NCBI RefSeq assembly: GCF_014287815.1
Contig: NZ_JACOOQ010000001.1
Location: forward strand, 124,001-188,000
From: Clostridium lentum
GTDB taxonomy: Bacteria > Bacillota > Clostridia > Clostridiales > Clostridiaceae
Length of the DNA: 64,000 nucleotides
Direction of reading: 5' to 3'
A model generated the notes under the pieces. It had not been told where the DNA came from. It searched no databases and saw only the letters and a list, made by a program, of their open reading frames with translations. This document shows positions 35,141-45,447 of this stretch, one piece after another (position 1 is the first letter of the stretch; every line of letters begins with the position of its first letter). Position numbers and translations under genes: made by a program.

Positions 35141-35344
35141 CTAGTAATCTCCTTTTTAAAATACTAAGAATATATTAACATAAAAAGAAATTAAAACCAA
35201 TTAATAAAAGTGATATTTTAGAGAATATTATAAAAATAAATTGTAGGGAAATGTTGAAAATTGACGTATGAAAATTTAAGTATTATTTGACAAATATAGT
35301 AAAATAAATATGTGAAAAATGTAAATAATACTTAGAGGTGAATT

Positions 35345-35467
35345 ATGGATAATGTATGGAGAATAAATAATGGTTATATAAGTAATAGTAATTTAGAGAG
35401 AAATAAGAAAATAGTGATAGTAATAAATGTAGTTGAGGATGAAGTTAGGTCATATGAAGAAAATTAA
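35345..35467 (+). CDS. possible 40-residue leader-like ORF
   Basis: ATG at 35345 has a good AGAGGTG site 4 bases upstream and encodes 40 residues (MDNVWRINNGYISNSNLERN, then hydrophobic KKIVIVINVV and an acidic tail), ending inside the start of the YfhO-like gene. The downstream start codon at 35454 has only a weak ribosome-binding site, so translation of this small frame could feed the big one by coupling. No homology recognised. Confidence 0.35.
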   Translation: MDNVWRINNGYISNSNLERNKKIVIVINVVEDEVRSYEEN

Positions 35468-38084
35468 AGAAAACTATATCTTTATTTTATCCTTTATACT
35501 TCCAATAGTTCTACTGTTTATAACATTTACAGTCTTAGGAGTAGGCTTTATTGGTGAAAAGACTATAGTGTCCAGTGATATGTATACTCAATATGTTGCT
35601 TATTTTGGTAAATTTAAAGAAATTTTAAGTGGAGATGGCAGTATATTTTATTCATTTAATAAATCTCTTGGTGGAAATAATATAGGGTTATTTGCTTACT
35701 ATTTAGCAAGTCCATTAAATTTGCTTTTGATATTTTTTCCTAAGTCAGCTATAGGTGAGTTTATCTTTAGTATTTATTTAATAAAGATAGGGTTAGCTTC
35801 CTTATGTTTTTCCATATATATAAGCAAGGTTTATAAAAAGAAGGATTTATCAGTAGTGATTTTTTCCTTATGTTATGGACTTATGGGATATAACATATGT
35901 TTTCAAATGAATATAATGTGGATGGATGGGATGATGCTATTACCATTGGTGGCATTAGGTATTGAAGAAGTAATAGTTAATGAAAAATATAAATTATATA
36001 TGATAGCTTTATTTATGGTTATTGTAAGCAATTATTATATAGGCTATATGATATGTATTTTTTCAGTATTATACTTTTTCTATAAAGCCAGTATTTATAG
36101 AAGAATTACTTTGTCAGGGACAGTTAAGTTTTTTTATTCATCAATTATTACTGGAGGATTGGCAGCTTTTTTACTTATTCCAGTGGCAATATCTTTAAGT
36201 ACTGGTAAGGCTGATTTTAATTTGTTTAGTGAAGCTATAACCATTAAACAGGATTTAAGTAGCATCTTAAGCAAGTTATTTATTGGTAGTTATAATATGG
36301 GACAAGTAATGAAGTCACCTGCCAATATTTATTGTTCAGTTATGGTGGCAGAATTATTAATATTATATTTTTTTAATAAGGAAATTAAGCTAAGAAATAA
36401 ACTTACTTCTTTAATAGTACTAGGTTTTATTGCTTTAAGCTTTTTTATAAGCACATTTATATTATTATGGCATGGCTTTGATTATCCCATAGGATTTCAA
36501 TATAGAAATTCATTTATATTTTGCTTTTTTGTAATTACTTTATCATATGAAGCTTGGTTAAAAATTAAAAGCACTAACTTTAAAAGTTTGTTTATAGTAA
36601 CGCTTTTTTTTGCAATGATAAGTATCTTAGTAAGTTATGGAGATTATGATTATTTAGATATAAATAAAATAGTAGTTACATTTGTAATTAGTGTTTCTTA
36701 TGTTATTATCTTAACGATTTTTATTAAATTTAATGATATCAACAGAATTATATTGCCCTTAATTAGTGTACTACTTGTCACAGAGCTTACTTTAAATTCT
36801 TATCTTTCCATGAAAAATATTAAATATATTGATAAAGAGCATATTGGAGGCTATATTGAAACCATCTCACCATTAATTGAAGAAGTAAAATCACTAAATG
36901 ATAATTTTTATAGAATTGAACAAGTTTATAGAAATACCTTAAATGATTCTATGCTTTTAAATTATAATGGTCTTGGTCATTCTAGCTCAGCTAATGAGGA
37001 AAACACAGCTAAGTTAATTAAGAGTTTTGGTTTTAAAACCAATGTCATTAATAATGTTTATAATATGGGTTCAACAATTCCCATAGATTCAATTTTAGGT
37101 ATTAAATATCTGATTTCCATGGAGCAGCCAGAATTTTTTAAGTGCTATAAATATAAGCAAAATATGTTTTATAAAAAAGTTAAAACAGAAGGGAGTTATG
37201 CTGTTTATGAAAATCCTTATGCTTTACCTATAGCATTTATGGTTAATGAAAGATTAGAGTCTACCAATATCAATGAAGTTAAAAATAAATTTGTTTATAG
37301 TAACGATATATTAAAGTTAATGGTTAATGAAAATTATGATATATATAAAGTATTAAATATCACTGATATTAAATTAAATAACTTATCAGAAGTGAAATAT
37401 GATGATGAAACAGTATATCAAAAGGAAATTAAGGGTGTGAAAGCTACCATAGAGCTTATTGTAAAGGCTGAGCAATATGCACCAATATATATGTTTTTAA
37501 AATCTAGTGAATATGAAAATGGTTTTAGTAGCAAGAAAAGTAATATTAGTTCACAAAATAGCGTTAACATAACAGTAAATAATAATGTAAAGTATGATCA
37601 GTTTACAGGTTATGGTTATAATATTCAATTTATTGGCACCTATGATAAGGATGAAGAAATAACCATTGAAATTTCTGTACTAAATGATAGCTTTAGTTTA
37701 GATGAAGTACAATTATATTATTGTGATATGGATAGATTCCAAGACATTTATAAAAATTTATCTTATAATATAATAGAAAATACAATATATAAAGATGGAT
37801 ATATTAAAGGTGATATAAAGGTAACAGCAGATAAGACATTGATGTATACTTCAATTCCTTATGATGAAGGTTGGAATTTAAAAGTTGATGGTGAGGAGTA
37901 TGATTATTTTAAAATTTTAAATGGATTAATTGGTGTAAAGCTTCAGCCAGGACAACATAAAATTGAATTTAAATATAAGTTACCAGGTTTAAGATTAGGC
38001 ATAGGGATTTCTATATTTTCATTGGGAATATTAATTCTAGCATTTAAAAATAAAAAAAGAGTCTTTTCTAAGTTAAAGAGTTAG
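35454..38084 (+). CDS. YfhO-family membrane protein
   Basis: An 876-residue protein with about twelve membrane segments over residues 1-450, a soluble region of about 390 residues and one last helix near the C-terminus. SDMYTQYVAYFGKFKEI near the N-terminus, SLGGNNIGLFAYYLASPLNL and IMWMDGMMLLPL are characteristic of YfhO proteins (PF09586), GT-C-like enzymes linked to glycosylation of lipoteichoic acid or other exported glycans. ATG 35454 begins MKKIKENYIF; longer in-frame starts at 35433 and 35439 exist. Its C-terminus overlaps the downstream terminator. It may decorate the surface polymer from the lipid-linked side. Confidence 0.83.
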   Translation: MKKIKENYIFILSFILPIVLLFITFTVLGVGFIGEKTIVSSDMYTQYVAYFGKFKEILSGDGSIFYSFNKSLGGNNIGLFAYYLASPLNLLLIFFPKSAIGEFIFSIYLIKIGLASLCFSIYISKVYKKKDLSVVIFSLCYGLMGYNICFQMNIMWMDGMMLLPLVALGIEEVIVNEKYKLYMIALFMVIVSNYYIGYMICIFSVLYFFYKASIYRRITLSGTVKFFYSSIITGGLAAFLLIPVAISLSTGKADFNLFSEAITIKQDLSSILSKLFIGSYNMGQVMKSPANIYCSVMVAELLILYFFNKEIKLRNKLTSLIVLGFIALSFFISTFILLWHGFDYPIGFQYRNSFIFCFFVITLSYEAWLKIKSTNFKSLFIVTLFFAMISILVSYGDYDYLDINKIVVTFVISVSYVIILTIFIKFNDINRIILPLISVLLVTELTLNSYLSMKNIKYIDKEHIGGYIETISPLIEEVKSLNDNFYRIEQVYRNTLNDSMLLNYNGLGHSSSANEENTAKLIKSFGFKTNVINNVYNMGSTIPIDSILGIKYLISMEQPEFFKCYKYKQNMFYKKVKTEGSYAVYENPYALPIAFMVNERLESTNINEVKNKFVYSNDILKLMVNENYDIYKVLNITDIKLNNLSEVKYDDETVYQKEIKGVKATIELIVKAEQYAPIYMFLKSSEYENGFSSKKSNISSQNSVNITVNNNVKYDQFTGYGYNIQFIGTYDKDEEITIEISVLNDSFSLDEVQLYYCDMDRFQDIYKNLSYNIIENTIYKDGYIKGDIKVTADKTLMYTSIPYDEGWNLKVDGEEYDYFKILNGLIGVKLQPGQHKIEFKYKLPGLRLGIGISIFSLGILILAFKNKKRVFSKLKS

Positions 38085-38100
38085 AAAAGACTCTTTGTTA
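38056..38100 (+). terminator. terminator overlapping the end of the YfhO-like gene
   Basis: AAAGAGTCTTTTCTAA and its complement at 38081-38096 form a 16-bp stem that includes the stop codon, followed by a modest T-rich stretch. Confidence 0.65.
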
Positions 38101-38223
38101 TTATAAATGAATACTTTATAGTCACTATAACATATTAAGGTTATATTAAGGTTATATTATGTATAAAATTAATATCTAATATTTAAAATAAATTTATATA
38201 ATAGTGAAAGGATGAACTGCTTT

Positions 38224-39801
38224 ATGAAGAGAAAAGAGATTAAGGATGTTATTAAAAAATTTACATATAAAAATAAAAAGAGTTTATGTATATTTATGGT
38301 TTTAGCTGTTTTGGCTGGGGGAATTGTTATTGTTAAAATTAATTCTTATAAATCACAACAAACAATAGATTCTGAAAATTATGCTAGAACTGTTTTTGTT
38401 GAAAAGGGAGAAATAAATAGGTCAATAAATGTAAATGGTAAAATTGAAAGTGCAGAAGTATCAATGGTTTCAACATCATTAACGGAAAAAGTTAAGTCTG
38501 TTAATGTAAAAGTTGGAGACTATGTTAAAGCTGGAGATGTTATTTGTACTTTAGATGATGGTGATATAACAAAAGAAATTGAAAAGAAAAAATCTGAAAT
38601 AGCTGAAAATAAGAAAGAATTAGAAGCTAATTATAATAAATTATCTAATCAGTTAAAAGAAGCAAAAAATGTTAAAGTATCTTCAGTATCAGCACAAGAT
38701 AATGTAGTATCAAATTTAAAAAGTAACTATGAAAACACAGAAAATGATTTAAATAATTATGATGGAACTTATAAAAAGATTCAAAATACATATAACACAA
38801 TGTTAAGTGCAATAGAAAGTAAAGTAAATAATTATAATGAAGCTGAGAATATTAAAAATTCTGCTTATAATGCTTGGATAGCTAGTGGAGGAAATGCTTC
38901 TTCTGATGAATATGTAGCTTATAAAAGTGCAGAAGAAAATTTAAATAATAAACAAAGAGAATTAGAAGAAGCAAAACAACTTTATAATTATGAAGAAATA
39001 AAAGAAAGCTATAATGCAGCACTGGCAATATTTAATGAAAAAATAAGCAATAGAAATTTAGCTAAGGAACAATATGAAGCAGCAGTAGCAAATCGTTTAA
39101 GTGTGATTAATAGTGCTGATGGAGAAATATCTAATCTTGAATCATCAGTTAATGATGCATATAAACAACTACAAAAAGCTGATGATAATGAAGAATTAAA
39201 AAACTTAGAAGAAAGATTATCAAAAACTGTATTAAAGGCTGAAACAGATGGGAAGGTAACTGAACTAAAAGTAAAGGTAGGGGCAGTACCAGAGGGACAA
39301 GTTGCTACAATTCAATCTGATAATAAGCTTATTATAAGTGCTATTATTCCAGAGTATGAAATTAAAAATGCAAAAGTAGGTATGAATGCATTGATTACTA
39401 CTAATTCTAGTGATAAAAAGATTTCAGGAAAGCTTACAAGAATATCTCCTACAGCTAATGCTGGAGAAACAAGTGGTTTTTCAGCAGATATATCTATAGA
39501 TGATGCTAAAGATTTATATATTGGAACAAATGCTAAAGCAGAGATAATAGTTTCAGAAAAGAAAAATGTTCTTATGGTTCCTAAAGATGCAGTTAAAGAG
39601 GTGGGAGGAAAATATTTCCTAATGGTAAAAGGAAAAGATAATCAATTTATTGAAACAGAAGTAACTCTTGGAGAAGAAAATGATTATTATGTTGAAGTAA
39701 GTGGAAGTGGCATAAAAGAAGGTAGTGAAATACTTGCTGATCTTACAAATTATAATGAAACAACAGAAGGTGTTGAGAATGAAAGTAAAGGTGAAGCATA
39801 A
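38224..39801 (+). CDS. MacA-like membrane fusion protein of an ABC system
   Basis: A 525-residue HlyD/MacA-type adaptor: one N-terminal membrane helix (LCIFMVLAVLAGGIVIV), first lipoyl-like half with SVNVKVGDYVKAGDVICTLD, a long coiled-coil hairpin (about residues 105-330), second half TDGKVTELKVKVGAVPEGQV, then beta-barrel and membrane-proximal domains ending in VEVSGSGIKEGSEILA. Start: ATG 38224 leaves the GAAAGGA site 11 bases away, while ATG 38212 overlaps it. Its stop overlaps the ATPase gene start. It probably links the MacB-like permease to the cell envelope for export of a peptide or lipid. Confidence 0.85.
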   Translation: MKRKEIKDVIKKFTYKNKKSLCIFMVLAVLAGGIVIVKINSYKSQQTIDSENYARTVFVEKGEINRSINVNGKIESAEVSMVSTSLTEKVKSVNVKVGDYVKAGDVICTLDDGDITKEIEKKKSEIAENKKELEANYNKLSNQLKEAKNVKVSSVSAQDNVVSNLKSNYENTENDLNNYDGTYKKIQNTYNTMLSAIESKVNNYNEAENIKNSAYNAWIASGGNASSDEYVAYKSAEENLNNKQRELEEAKQLYNYEEIKESYNAALAIFNEKISNRNLAKEQYEAAVANRLSVINSADGEISNLESSVNDAYKQLQKADDNEELKNLEERLSKTVLKAETDGKVTELKVKVGAVPEGQVATIQSDNKLIISAIIPEYEIKNAKVGMNALITTNSSDKKISGKLTRISPTANAGETSGFSADISIDDAKDLYIGTNAKAEIIVSEKKNVLMVPKDAVKEVGGKYFLMVKGKDNQFIETEVTLGEENDYYVEVSGSGIKEGSEILADLTNYNETTEGVENESKGEA

Positions 39802-40511
39802 TGATAGATAAAGTCAAACCACTAATAGAAATGAAAGAAATAATTAAGGCATATAATATTGGATTAGAAAGTGAAATAGAAATACTACATGGTATAGATT
39901 TGAAAATTTATGAAGGAGAATTTGTGGCTATTGTAGGTGAATCAGGTTCAGGTAAATCTACATTAATGAATATTATAGGGGTTTTAGATAAACAAACTAA
40001 AGGTGAATATTATTTAGATGGTATAGATATAAAAAATGCCAATGAAGCAGAAATGAATGTTATTAGAAATAAAAAGATTGGTTTTGTTTTTCAAAATTTT
40101 AATTTGATAGGAAGAACATCTGCTCTTAGAAATGTGGAATTACCTATGCTTTATGCAGGTGTACCAGCAGAACAGCGTACAAAAAGAGCTAAGGAGCTTT
40201 TAAGTAAAGTTGGAATGGAATCTAGAATGAATCATATGCCTAATGAGCTTTCAGGAGGACAAAAGCAAAGAGTTGCCATTGCTAGAAGTTTAGTTAATAA
40301 TCCTGCAATAATTCTTGCGGATGAGCCAACAGGAGCACTTGATAGTGAAACTAGTACTATGGTAATGAATATTTTTAATGATTTAAATAAAAATCAAGGA
40401 AAAACAATTATTCTTATAACTCACAGTAAAGAAATAGCAGAGCAATGTCCTAGAATTGTAACCATAAAAGATGGAAAAATTATAAATGATAGCAAAGAGG
40501 TGGTGAGTTAA
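39801..40511 (+). CDS. MacB-type ABC transporter ATPase
   Basis: A 236-residue ATPase with Walker [17 protein letters not shown]-loop [14 protein letters not shown], signature [15 protein letters not shown], Walker [14 protein letters not shown] and switch His in ITHSKE. The sequence belongs to the LolD/MacB/FtsE group. It overlaps both neighbours by one base (TAATG), so the three genes are a coupled MacA-ATPase-permease unit, the usual form in Firmicutes. Confidence 0.92.
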   Translation: MIDKVKPLIEMKEIIKAYNIGLESEIEILHGIDLKIYEGEFVAIVGESGSGKSTLMNIIGVLDKQTKGEYYLDGIDIKNANEAEMNVIRNKKIGFVFQNFNLIGRTSALRNVELPMLYAGVPAEQRTKRAKELLSKVGMESRMNHMPNELSGGQKQRVAIARSLVNNPAIILADEPTGALDSETSTMVMNIFNDLNKNQGKTIILITHSKEIAEQCPRIVTIKDGKIINDSKEVVS

Positions 40512-41797
40512 TGGGATTAATGGAAAATGTAAGGCTAGCTATCAGTAGTTTAAAAGCAAATAAGCTTAGAGCGTTACTTACAATGTTAGGTATTATAATA
40601 GGTATTGCCTCTGTAATTACCATTGTTACCATAGGAGATTCATTGGCTGCATCAATAAATAGTGAAATGTCAGGTTTTGGTGCTAGAAATATTAATATGT
40701 ACTTAGAACAAAAAAATTTAATTACATATAATGAAAATGGAGAAGAAATTTATTCTGAATATGAAGCACCCACAGAAAAGGATTTTGTTACAGATGAAAT
40801 AATAAGTGATTATAAAAAAAAATTTGCTGATGATTTATTAGCAGTACCTCTTTCAGAAAGTGCTGGAAGTAGTACTCTTTTAAATGGAAGAATCAAAGTT
40901 GATATAGAGGTATATGCTGTAAATGCAGATTACTTCAAAGGGGAAAATGTTAAAATAATATCTGGAAGAGCCTTAACGGAAAAAGATAATGATGAATTAA
41001 GAGCTGTTACTGTAGTAAGTGATAGTTTTGTTGATAAGTATTTTAAAGGTAAATATACATATGATGAAGTTTTAGGTAAATCTTTTGAAGCAAATATAGG
41101 AAATAATACAGTAAAGCTATATATATGTGGTGTATATAAGTATAATAAAAATGATGGAGAAGGTATGTATTCATCAGATGGAAAAACAAGTACAAAAGTA
41201 TTTATTCCTATGTCAATTTATAAAAAAATTAATAATAAAAGTAAGGGGTATGAATATTTTACTATTATACCTAAAGAAAATGTAGATTTAAATGAGTTTT
41301 TAAATAAGACAAACAGCTATTTTTCTGAAGCCTATAAATCAAATAAAAAATTTGAACCAACTGGATATAGTATGGAATCAATGATGGAATCTACAAATAA
41401 GATGATTAATAGTATTAAACTAGGAATAAGTGCTGTAGCAGCAATATCACTTTTAGTAGGTGGTATTGGTGTAATGAATATAATGATGGTTTCAATTACA
41501 GAAAGAACAAAAGAGATAGGCATTCGTAAAGCATTAGGAGCAGGAAAGAGGGTTATACTTATACAATTTATTGTGGAAGCAGTAATTATATGTATAATAG
41601 GAGGTATAATAGGTGTTATAATAGGAAATTGTTTTGGAGCAATAGGTGCAAAAATCATGGGATATAGTGTTAAAGCTAATATTTATGCAATTTTATATTC
41701 AGTTGCTTTCTGTATGGCCATAGGGATATTCTTTGGATATTATCCAGCTAGTAAAGCAGCAAAGATGAATCCTATTGATGCATTAAGATACGAGTAA
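40511..41797 (+). CDS. MacB-type ABC transporter permease (FtsX-like)
   Basis: A 428-residue permease with one N-terminal membrane helix in the conserved [20 protein letters not shown], a large extracellular domain (about 50-285) and three C-terminal helices with [20 protein letters not shown] and IRKALGAG. This is the mechanotransmission layout of MacB. It works with the adaptor and ATPase just upstream. The next genes form a two-component system, so it is probably regulated in response to an envelope stress such as antimicrobial peptides. Confidence 0.92.
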   Translation: MGLMENVRLAISSLKANKLRALLTMLGIIIGIASVITIVTIGDSLAASINSEMSGFGARNINMYLEQKNLITYNENGEEIYSEYEAPTEKDFVTDEIISDYKKKFADDLLAVPLSESAGSSTLLNGRIKVDIEVYAVNADYFKGENVKIISGRALTEKDNDELRAVTVVSDSFVDKYFKGKYTYDEVLGKSFEANIGNNTVKLYICGVYKYNKNDGEGMYSSDGKTSTKVFIPMSIYKKINNKSKGYEYFTIIPKENVDLNEFLNKTNSYFSEAYKSNKKFEPTGYSMESMMESTNKMINSIKLGISAVAAISLLVGGIGVMNIMMVSITERTKEIGIRKALGAGKRVILIQFIVEAVIICIIGGIIGVIIGNCFGAIGAKIMGYSVKANIYAILYSVAFCMAIGIFFGYYPASKAAKMNPIDALRYE

Positions 41798-41816
41798 AGA
41801 GGAGTAAATTAATTAT

Positions 41817-42515
41817 ATGACAAAAAATATATTAATTGCAGAAGATGATGAGGATATAGTTGGTTTATTAAGATTATATTTAGAAAAGGATGGATATAAA
41901 GTTATATCTGTAGATAATGGAGAAGATGCTTTTAAAATAGTAAAAAATAGTCAAATATCTTTAGCATTATTAGATATTATGATGCCTAAGATGAATGGTT
42001 ATGAACTTACTAAAAAAATTAGAGAGATAACAAATATTCCCATTATAATTTTATCAGCTAAAACTCTTGATAGTGAAAAGATACTAGGTCTTGACTTAGG
42101 TGCTGATGATTATCTTACAAAGCCTTTTAATCCATTGGAAGTAGTAGCTAGAGTAAAGTCACTTTTAAGAAGGTGTTATGAATTTAAGTTAGATAATGTA
42201 GAAGAATCTAAGAAAATATTAAAAGTTGGTGAATTAGTATTAAATGAAGAAACAGTATCTTTAACTAAGAATGGGGAAGAAATTCAACTAACTCCAACTG
42301 AATTTAAGATATTAGCTCTTTTAATGAGTAATCCAGGAAGAGTATATACAAAGGTGCAAATTTATGAAAATATTAATGGAGAATATTTCAAAAATGATGA
42401 TGGTGCATTAATGGTGCATATTTATAGAATTAGAGAAAAAATAGAAGATGATTCAAAGAACCCAATGTATTTAAAAACAGTAAGGGGGCTTGGTTATAAA
42501 ATTGAAAAAATCTAA
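41817..42515 (+). CDS. OmpR-family response regulator
   Basis: A 232-residue regulator: receiver domain with acidic pair DDED (10-13), phosphoacceptor D53 in LLDIMMPKMNG, Lys in YLTKPFNP, and a winged-helix C-terminus with ELVLNEETVSLTKNGEEIQL, LTPTEFKILALL and KTVRGLGYKI. All key residues are intact. It overlaps the sensor kinase gene. It probably controls the adjacent ABC system. Confidence 0.92.
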   Translation: MTKNILIAEDDEDIVGLLRLYLEKDGYKVISVDNGEDAFKIVKNSQISLALLDIMMPKMNGYELTKKIREITNIPIIILSAKTLDSEKILGLDLGADDYLTKPFNPLEVVARVKSLLRRCYEFKLDNVEESKKILKVGELVLNEETVSLTKNGEEIQLTPTEFKILALLMSNPGRVYTKVQIYENINGEYFKNDDGALMVHIYRIREKIEDDSKNPMYLKTVRGLGYKIEKI

Positions 42516-44139
42516 AAAGGCAAATAGAAGGGGAAGTATATTTTCCCTTCTAATTAATAATTACATATTATTCACAGTAATTATTATAATTTCAGCTATA
42601 TTAATAAACAATGTTAGCAATTATTTAATATTTGGTGATTATGATGCTATTTTAGGATTAACTAAGAAATATCAAAATTACTTGAAGGAAGAAAAATTTA
42701 ATAAATTAAATCTAAAAGAGATAACAGGTGAAGATGGTACTATAGAAATATTAGATGAAAATTATAATTTAATTTATTCTTTAGGAAAGGATATTAATAA
42801 GGAAAAATATAATGAAGATGAGATAAATGCTATACCAAACTATAGAAAGGATGATACATATTTAAATATATATGATTATTATAGTGAAAATGGGGAAAGT
42901 TATAAGCTAATTATTGCTGAATCATATTATTCAGAAGGTGTTATAAGCAATTCATTAAAATCTACTAGTAAATGGTTTAAAGTATTAGATAAAAATTTGA
43001 ATGTTATATTAGAAAGTGATAATGCGCCAGCAAAAAAAAATTATACTGAAAAAGAAATTATTTATATGAGAGGTTATTATAATAATGGACTATTTATTGA
43101 AAAGTATCAATATATTAATAATGACGGCATAAAAAGAACAGCTATTATTAAATCAAGAGAGTTGTACACAAATAGTTTCTTTAAAAAAATGAATATATTA
43201 ACTAAGATAGATTTTGTTGTGTTTGGAATAGCTTATATAATTTTAGTGGTGATATTTGTATTTGTTCTTAGAAGTAAGTTTTATGAGCCATTAGAAAAGC
43301 TTAATAAAGCAATGGAACTTTTAACAGAAGGAAAAAGAAAAAAACCTGTAGATTATAGTGGACCTCGTGAGTTTGTAGATATATGTGATAGATTTAATAT
43401 TATGGTAAGTAAGCTTGAAGATAGTGAAAATCAACGTAAGAAGTTGATGAATGATAAAGAACGTATGATGGCAGATATATCACATGATTTAAAGACACCT
43501 ATAACAAGTATTCAAGGATATGCTAAAGCGCTTTCAGATGGAATAATTGCTGATGAAGATAAGGATAAGTATATAAAGATTATTTATGAAAAATCAAAGA
43601 AGCTTACAGAGCTTATTAATATTTTTCATGAATACAGTAAACTAGAGCATCCAGACTTTAATCTTATTTTTGAAAAAGTTGATTTAAGTGAATATTTAAG
43701 AGCATATATTGCTTTAAAATATGAAGATATAGTTGAAAGTGGCTTTAATATAGAAGTGGATATTCCAGAAAAGGAAATGGAAATAAAAATTGATAAGGTT
43801 CAGTTACAAAGGGTATTTGATAATATCTTAGGCAATAGCATTAAACATAATGAAAAAGGTACTAATATATATGTATCATTGAAAGAAAAAAATGATATTT
43901 ATGAAATAATAATTGCTGATGATGGAAAGGGAATTTCAAAAGATATAGCAAATAATATATTTGAAGCATTTACAGTAGGTGATGAATCAAGAAATAGCAA
44001 ACAGGGATCAGGTCTTGGTCTTGCTATAGCTAAAACAATAGTTGATCTTCATGGAGGAACCATAGAGCTTGAACCAGAATCTCTTAAGAAATTTAGTACA
44101 CAATTTAAAATAATTTTAAAGAAAAATCCTAAACTATAG
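42502..44139 (+). CDS. sensor histidine kinase
   Basis: A 545-residue kinase if started at TTG 42502; TTG 42490 is in frame but only one base from AGGGGG. Two membrane helices (near residues 15-40 and 240-260) flank a roughly 190-residue extracellular sensor domain. Then come a HAMP-like linker, the H box MMADISHDLKTPITSIQGYA (phosphorylated His about residue 328), N box NILGNSIKHNEKG, and the ATP-lid motifs DDGKGIS and GSGLGLAIAKT. It overlaps the regulator gene. The sensor may detect envelope-active peptides, given the MacB-type transporter upstream. Confidence 0.88.
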   Translation: MKKSKKANRRGSIFSLLINNYILFTVIIIISAILINNVSNYLIFGDYDAILGLTKKYQNYLKEEKFNKLNLKEITGEDGTIEILDENYNLIYSLGKDINKEKYNEDEINAIPNYRKDDTYLNIYDYYSENGESYKLIIAESYYSEGVISNSLKSTSKWFKVLDKNLNVILESDNAPAKKNYTEKEIIYMRGYYNNGLFIEKYQYINNDGIKRTAIIKSRELYTNSFFKKMNILTKIDFVVFGIAYIILVVIFVFVLRSKFYEPLEKLNKAMELLTEGKRKKPVDYSGPREFVDICDRFNIMVSKLEDSENQRKKLMNDKERMMADISHDLKTPITSIQGYAKALSDGIIADEDKDKYIKIIYEKSKKLTELINIFHEYSKLEHPDFNLIFEKVDLSEYLRAYIALKYEDIVESGFNIEVDIPEKEMEIKIDKVQLQRVFDNILGNSIKHNEKGTNIYVSLKEKNDIYEIIIADDGKGISKDIANNIFEAFTVGDESRNSKQGSGLGLAIAKTIVDLHGGTIELEPESLKKFSTQFKIILKKNPKL

Positions 44140-44316
44140 ATTTCGTTTATATTCTTTACAGTATACTTTTTTAAACAATTAAGTTGAAAATATGAATTAA
44201 GAGAATAAAAATATATCCATACATTTTAACAAAAAAAAACAACGATATTACAAAAAGATACATTTAAATAAATTTATGTTGTAATCTTAGAATAATATTA
44301 TTGAAGAGGTGGTTTT

Positions 44317-44463
44317 ATGGACATATATGATGAAATTGATAAGATAAGAGAAATTCTAGAATATGAAATTGACAAAAGTAGTTCTTTAAGTGACAATAAG
44401 ATTTTAGAATTAAGTGTTAGATTGGACAAACTTATTAATGAGTATTATAGGAGTATAAATTAA
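44317..44463 (+). CDS. Spo0E-like aspartyl-phosphate phosphatase
   Basis: A 48-residue protein from ATG 44317 with GAAGAGGTGG upstream. It is two helices, with the Spo0E motif in the second: ELSVRLDKLINEYYRSI (SxxLDxLI-x2-YY pattern). Members dephosphorylate response regulators that control sporulation or, in clostridia, Spo0A. It lies between a histidine kinase and a LytTR regulator but has its own short leader; which regulator it acts on is not known. Confidence 0.75.
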   Translation: MDIYDEIDKIREILEYEIDKSSSLSDNKILELSVRLDKLINEYYRSIN

Positions 44464-44603
44464 AGTTAATTATAAAGGATATGTATTGGTAATTATATTA
44501 TGGAGGAATCTTATAGAATAGGTGTTAAATAAATCTATTTTATAGGGTTCTTTTATATTTAGGTTTTAAGTGTTAGATTTTGAATTTAGGGAGGTATTAA
44601 CTA

Positions 44604-45311
44604 ATGATTAATGTAGCAATATGTGAAAATAATGCAATGCAAATAAAATATGTAGTAGATGTGATTAAGAAGTATTCAATAAAAGAGAATATGGATTTTA
44701 TGATAGATAAATTTATCAGTGGTGAAGAGTTATTAAATAGTAACCATAGTAAATATAATGTGATTTTTTTAGAAATAAAAATGAATGGAATATCAGGCAT
44801 AGACACAGCAAAAAAAATAAGGGAAATCAATGAAGAGGTTAAGATAATTTTTCTAACAGCATCAAAGGAGTTATGGGCAGAAGCATTTAAAGTAAATGCA
44901 TTTAGATATTTAGTTAAACCTGTAAAGGAAAAGGAACTATATAATGAAATATCTACTGTAGTTAATGAAATTAAAAGAAATAACAAATATATAATATTAA
45001 ATTATAATAATGAAATAAATAAGATTTTTATAAGCAATATAAGATATTTGGAAATTGAAAATAGAAAAGTAGTATTTCATTGTAATTCAGGTAAGTATTA
45101 TTCTATGAGGCCATTATCATACTGGAATGAAGTATTAACAAAATATAATTTCTATAAACCACATAGTAGCTATTTAGTAAATTTAAAATATATATCAAAG
45201 ATAAACAAGGAGTTATTGGAACTATCCACTGGTGAGATAATATATTTTTCAAAAAGAAAGTATAAAGAATTTAAAGAAAAGTACATGGAGTATATAATTA
45301 GTGAAATATAA
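44604..45311 (+). CDS. LytTR-family response regulator with Glu at the phosphoacceptor site
   Basis: A 235-residue protein: receiver domain (1-120) plus LytTR DNA-binding domain (about 135-235; YIILNYNNEINKIFISNIRY, then FYKPHSSYLVNLKYI). In the receiver the phosphorylated Asp is replaced: NVIFLEIKMNGISG has Glu 57 where regulators have Asp, and the acidic pocket begins CENN. T85 and K105 remain. Glu often mimics phospho-Asp, so it may be constitutively active or tuned by other signals. AGGGAGGT precedes the ATG. It lies upstream of an LPNTG surface protein gene and no kinase is adjacent. Confidence 0.85.
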   Translation: MINVAICENNAMQIKYVVDVIKKYSIKENMDFMIDKFISGEELLNSNHSKYNVIFLEIKMNGISGIDTAKKIREINEEVKIIFLTASKELWAEAFKVNAFRYLVKPVKEKELYNEISTVVNEIKRNNKYIILNYNNEINKIFISNIRYLEIENRKVVFHCNSGKYYSMRPLSYWNEVLTKYNFYKPHSSYLVNLKYISKINKELLELSTGEIIYFSKRKYKEFKEKYMEYIISEI

Positions 45312-45400
45312 GTAAAGATATATATTCATAGTATAAGTAATATTAATAAAATTTATGAAAATAAATTTAAAAGAGTATTTATTTGGTATATAATCTAGAT

Positions 45401-45420
45401 ATAAGTATAAATATACTTAT
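45401..45420. promoter_or_regulatory. palindromic site upstream of the LPNTG protein gene
   Basis: ATAAGTATA and TATACTTAT form a 9-bp inverted repeat with a two-base centre, 27 bases before the ATG at 45448. Possible operator or leader hairpin. It does not resemble the direct repeats bound by LytTR proteins. Confidence 0.35.
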
Positions 45421-45447
45421 AAATATATCAACAAAAAGGGTGAATAT

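Noticed and set aside
45401..45420. LytTR binding site
   Set aside because: The sequence is an inverted repeat, whereas LytTR sites are direct repeats; kept only as an unspecified palindrome.
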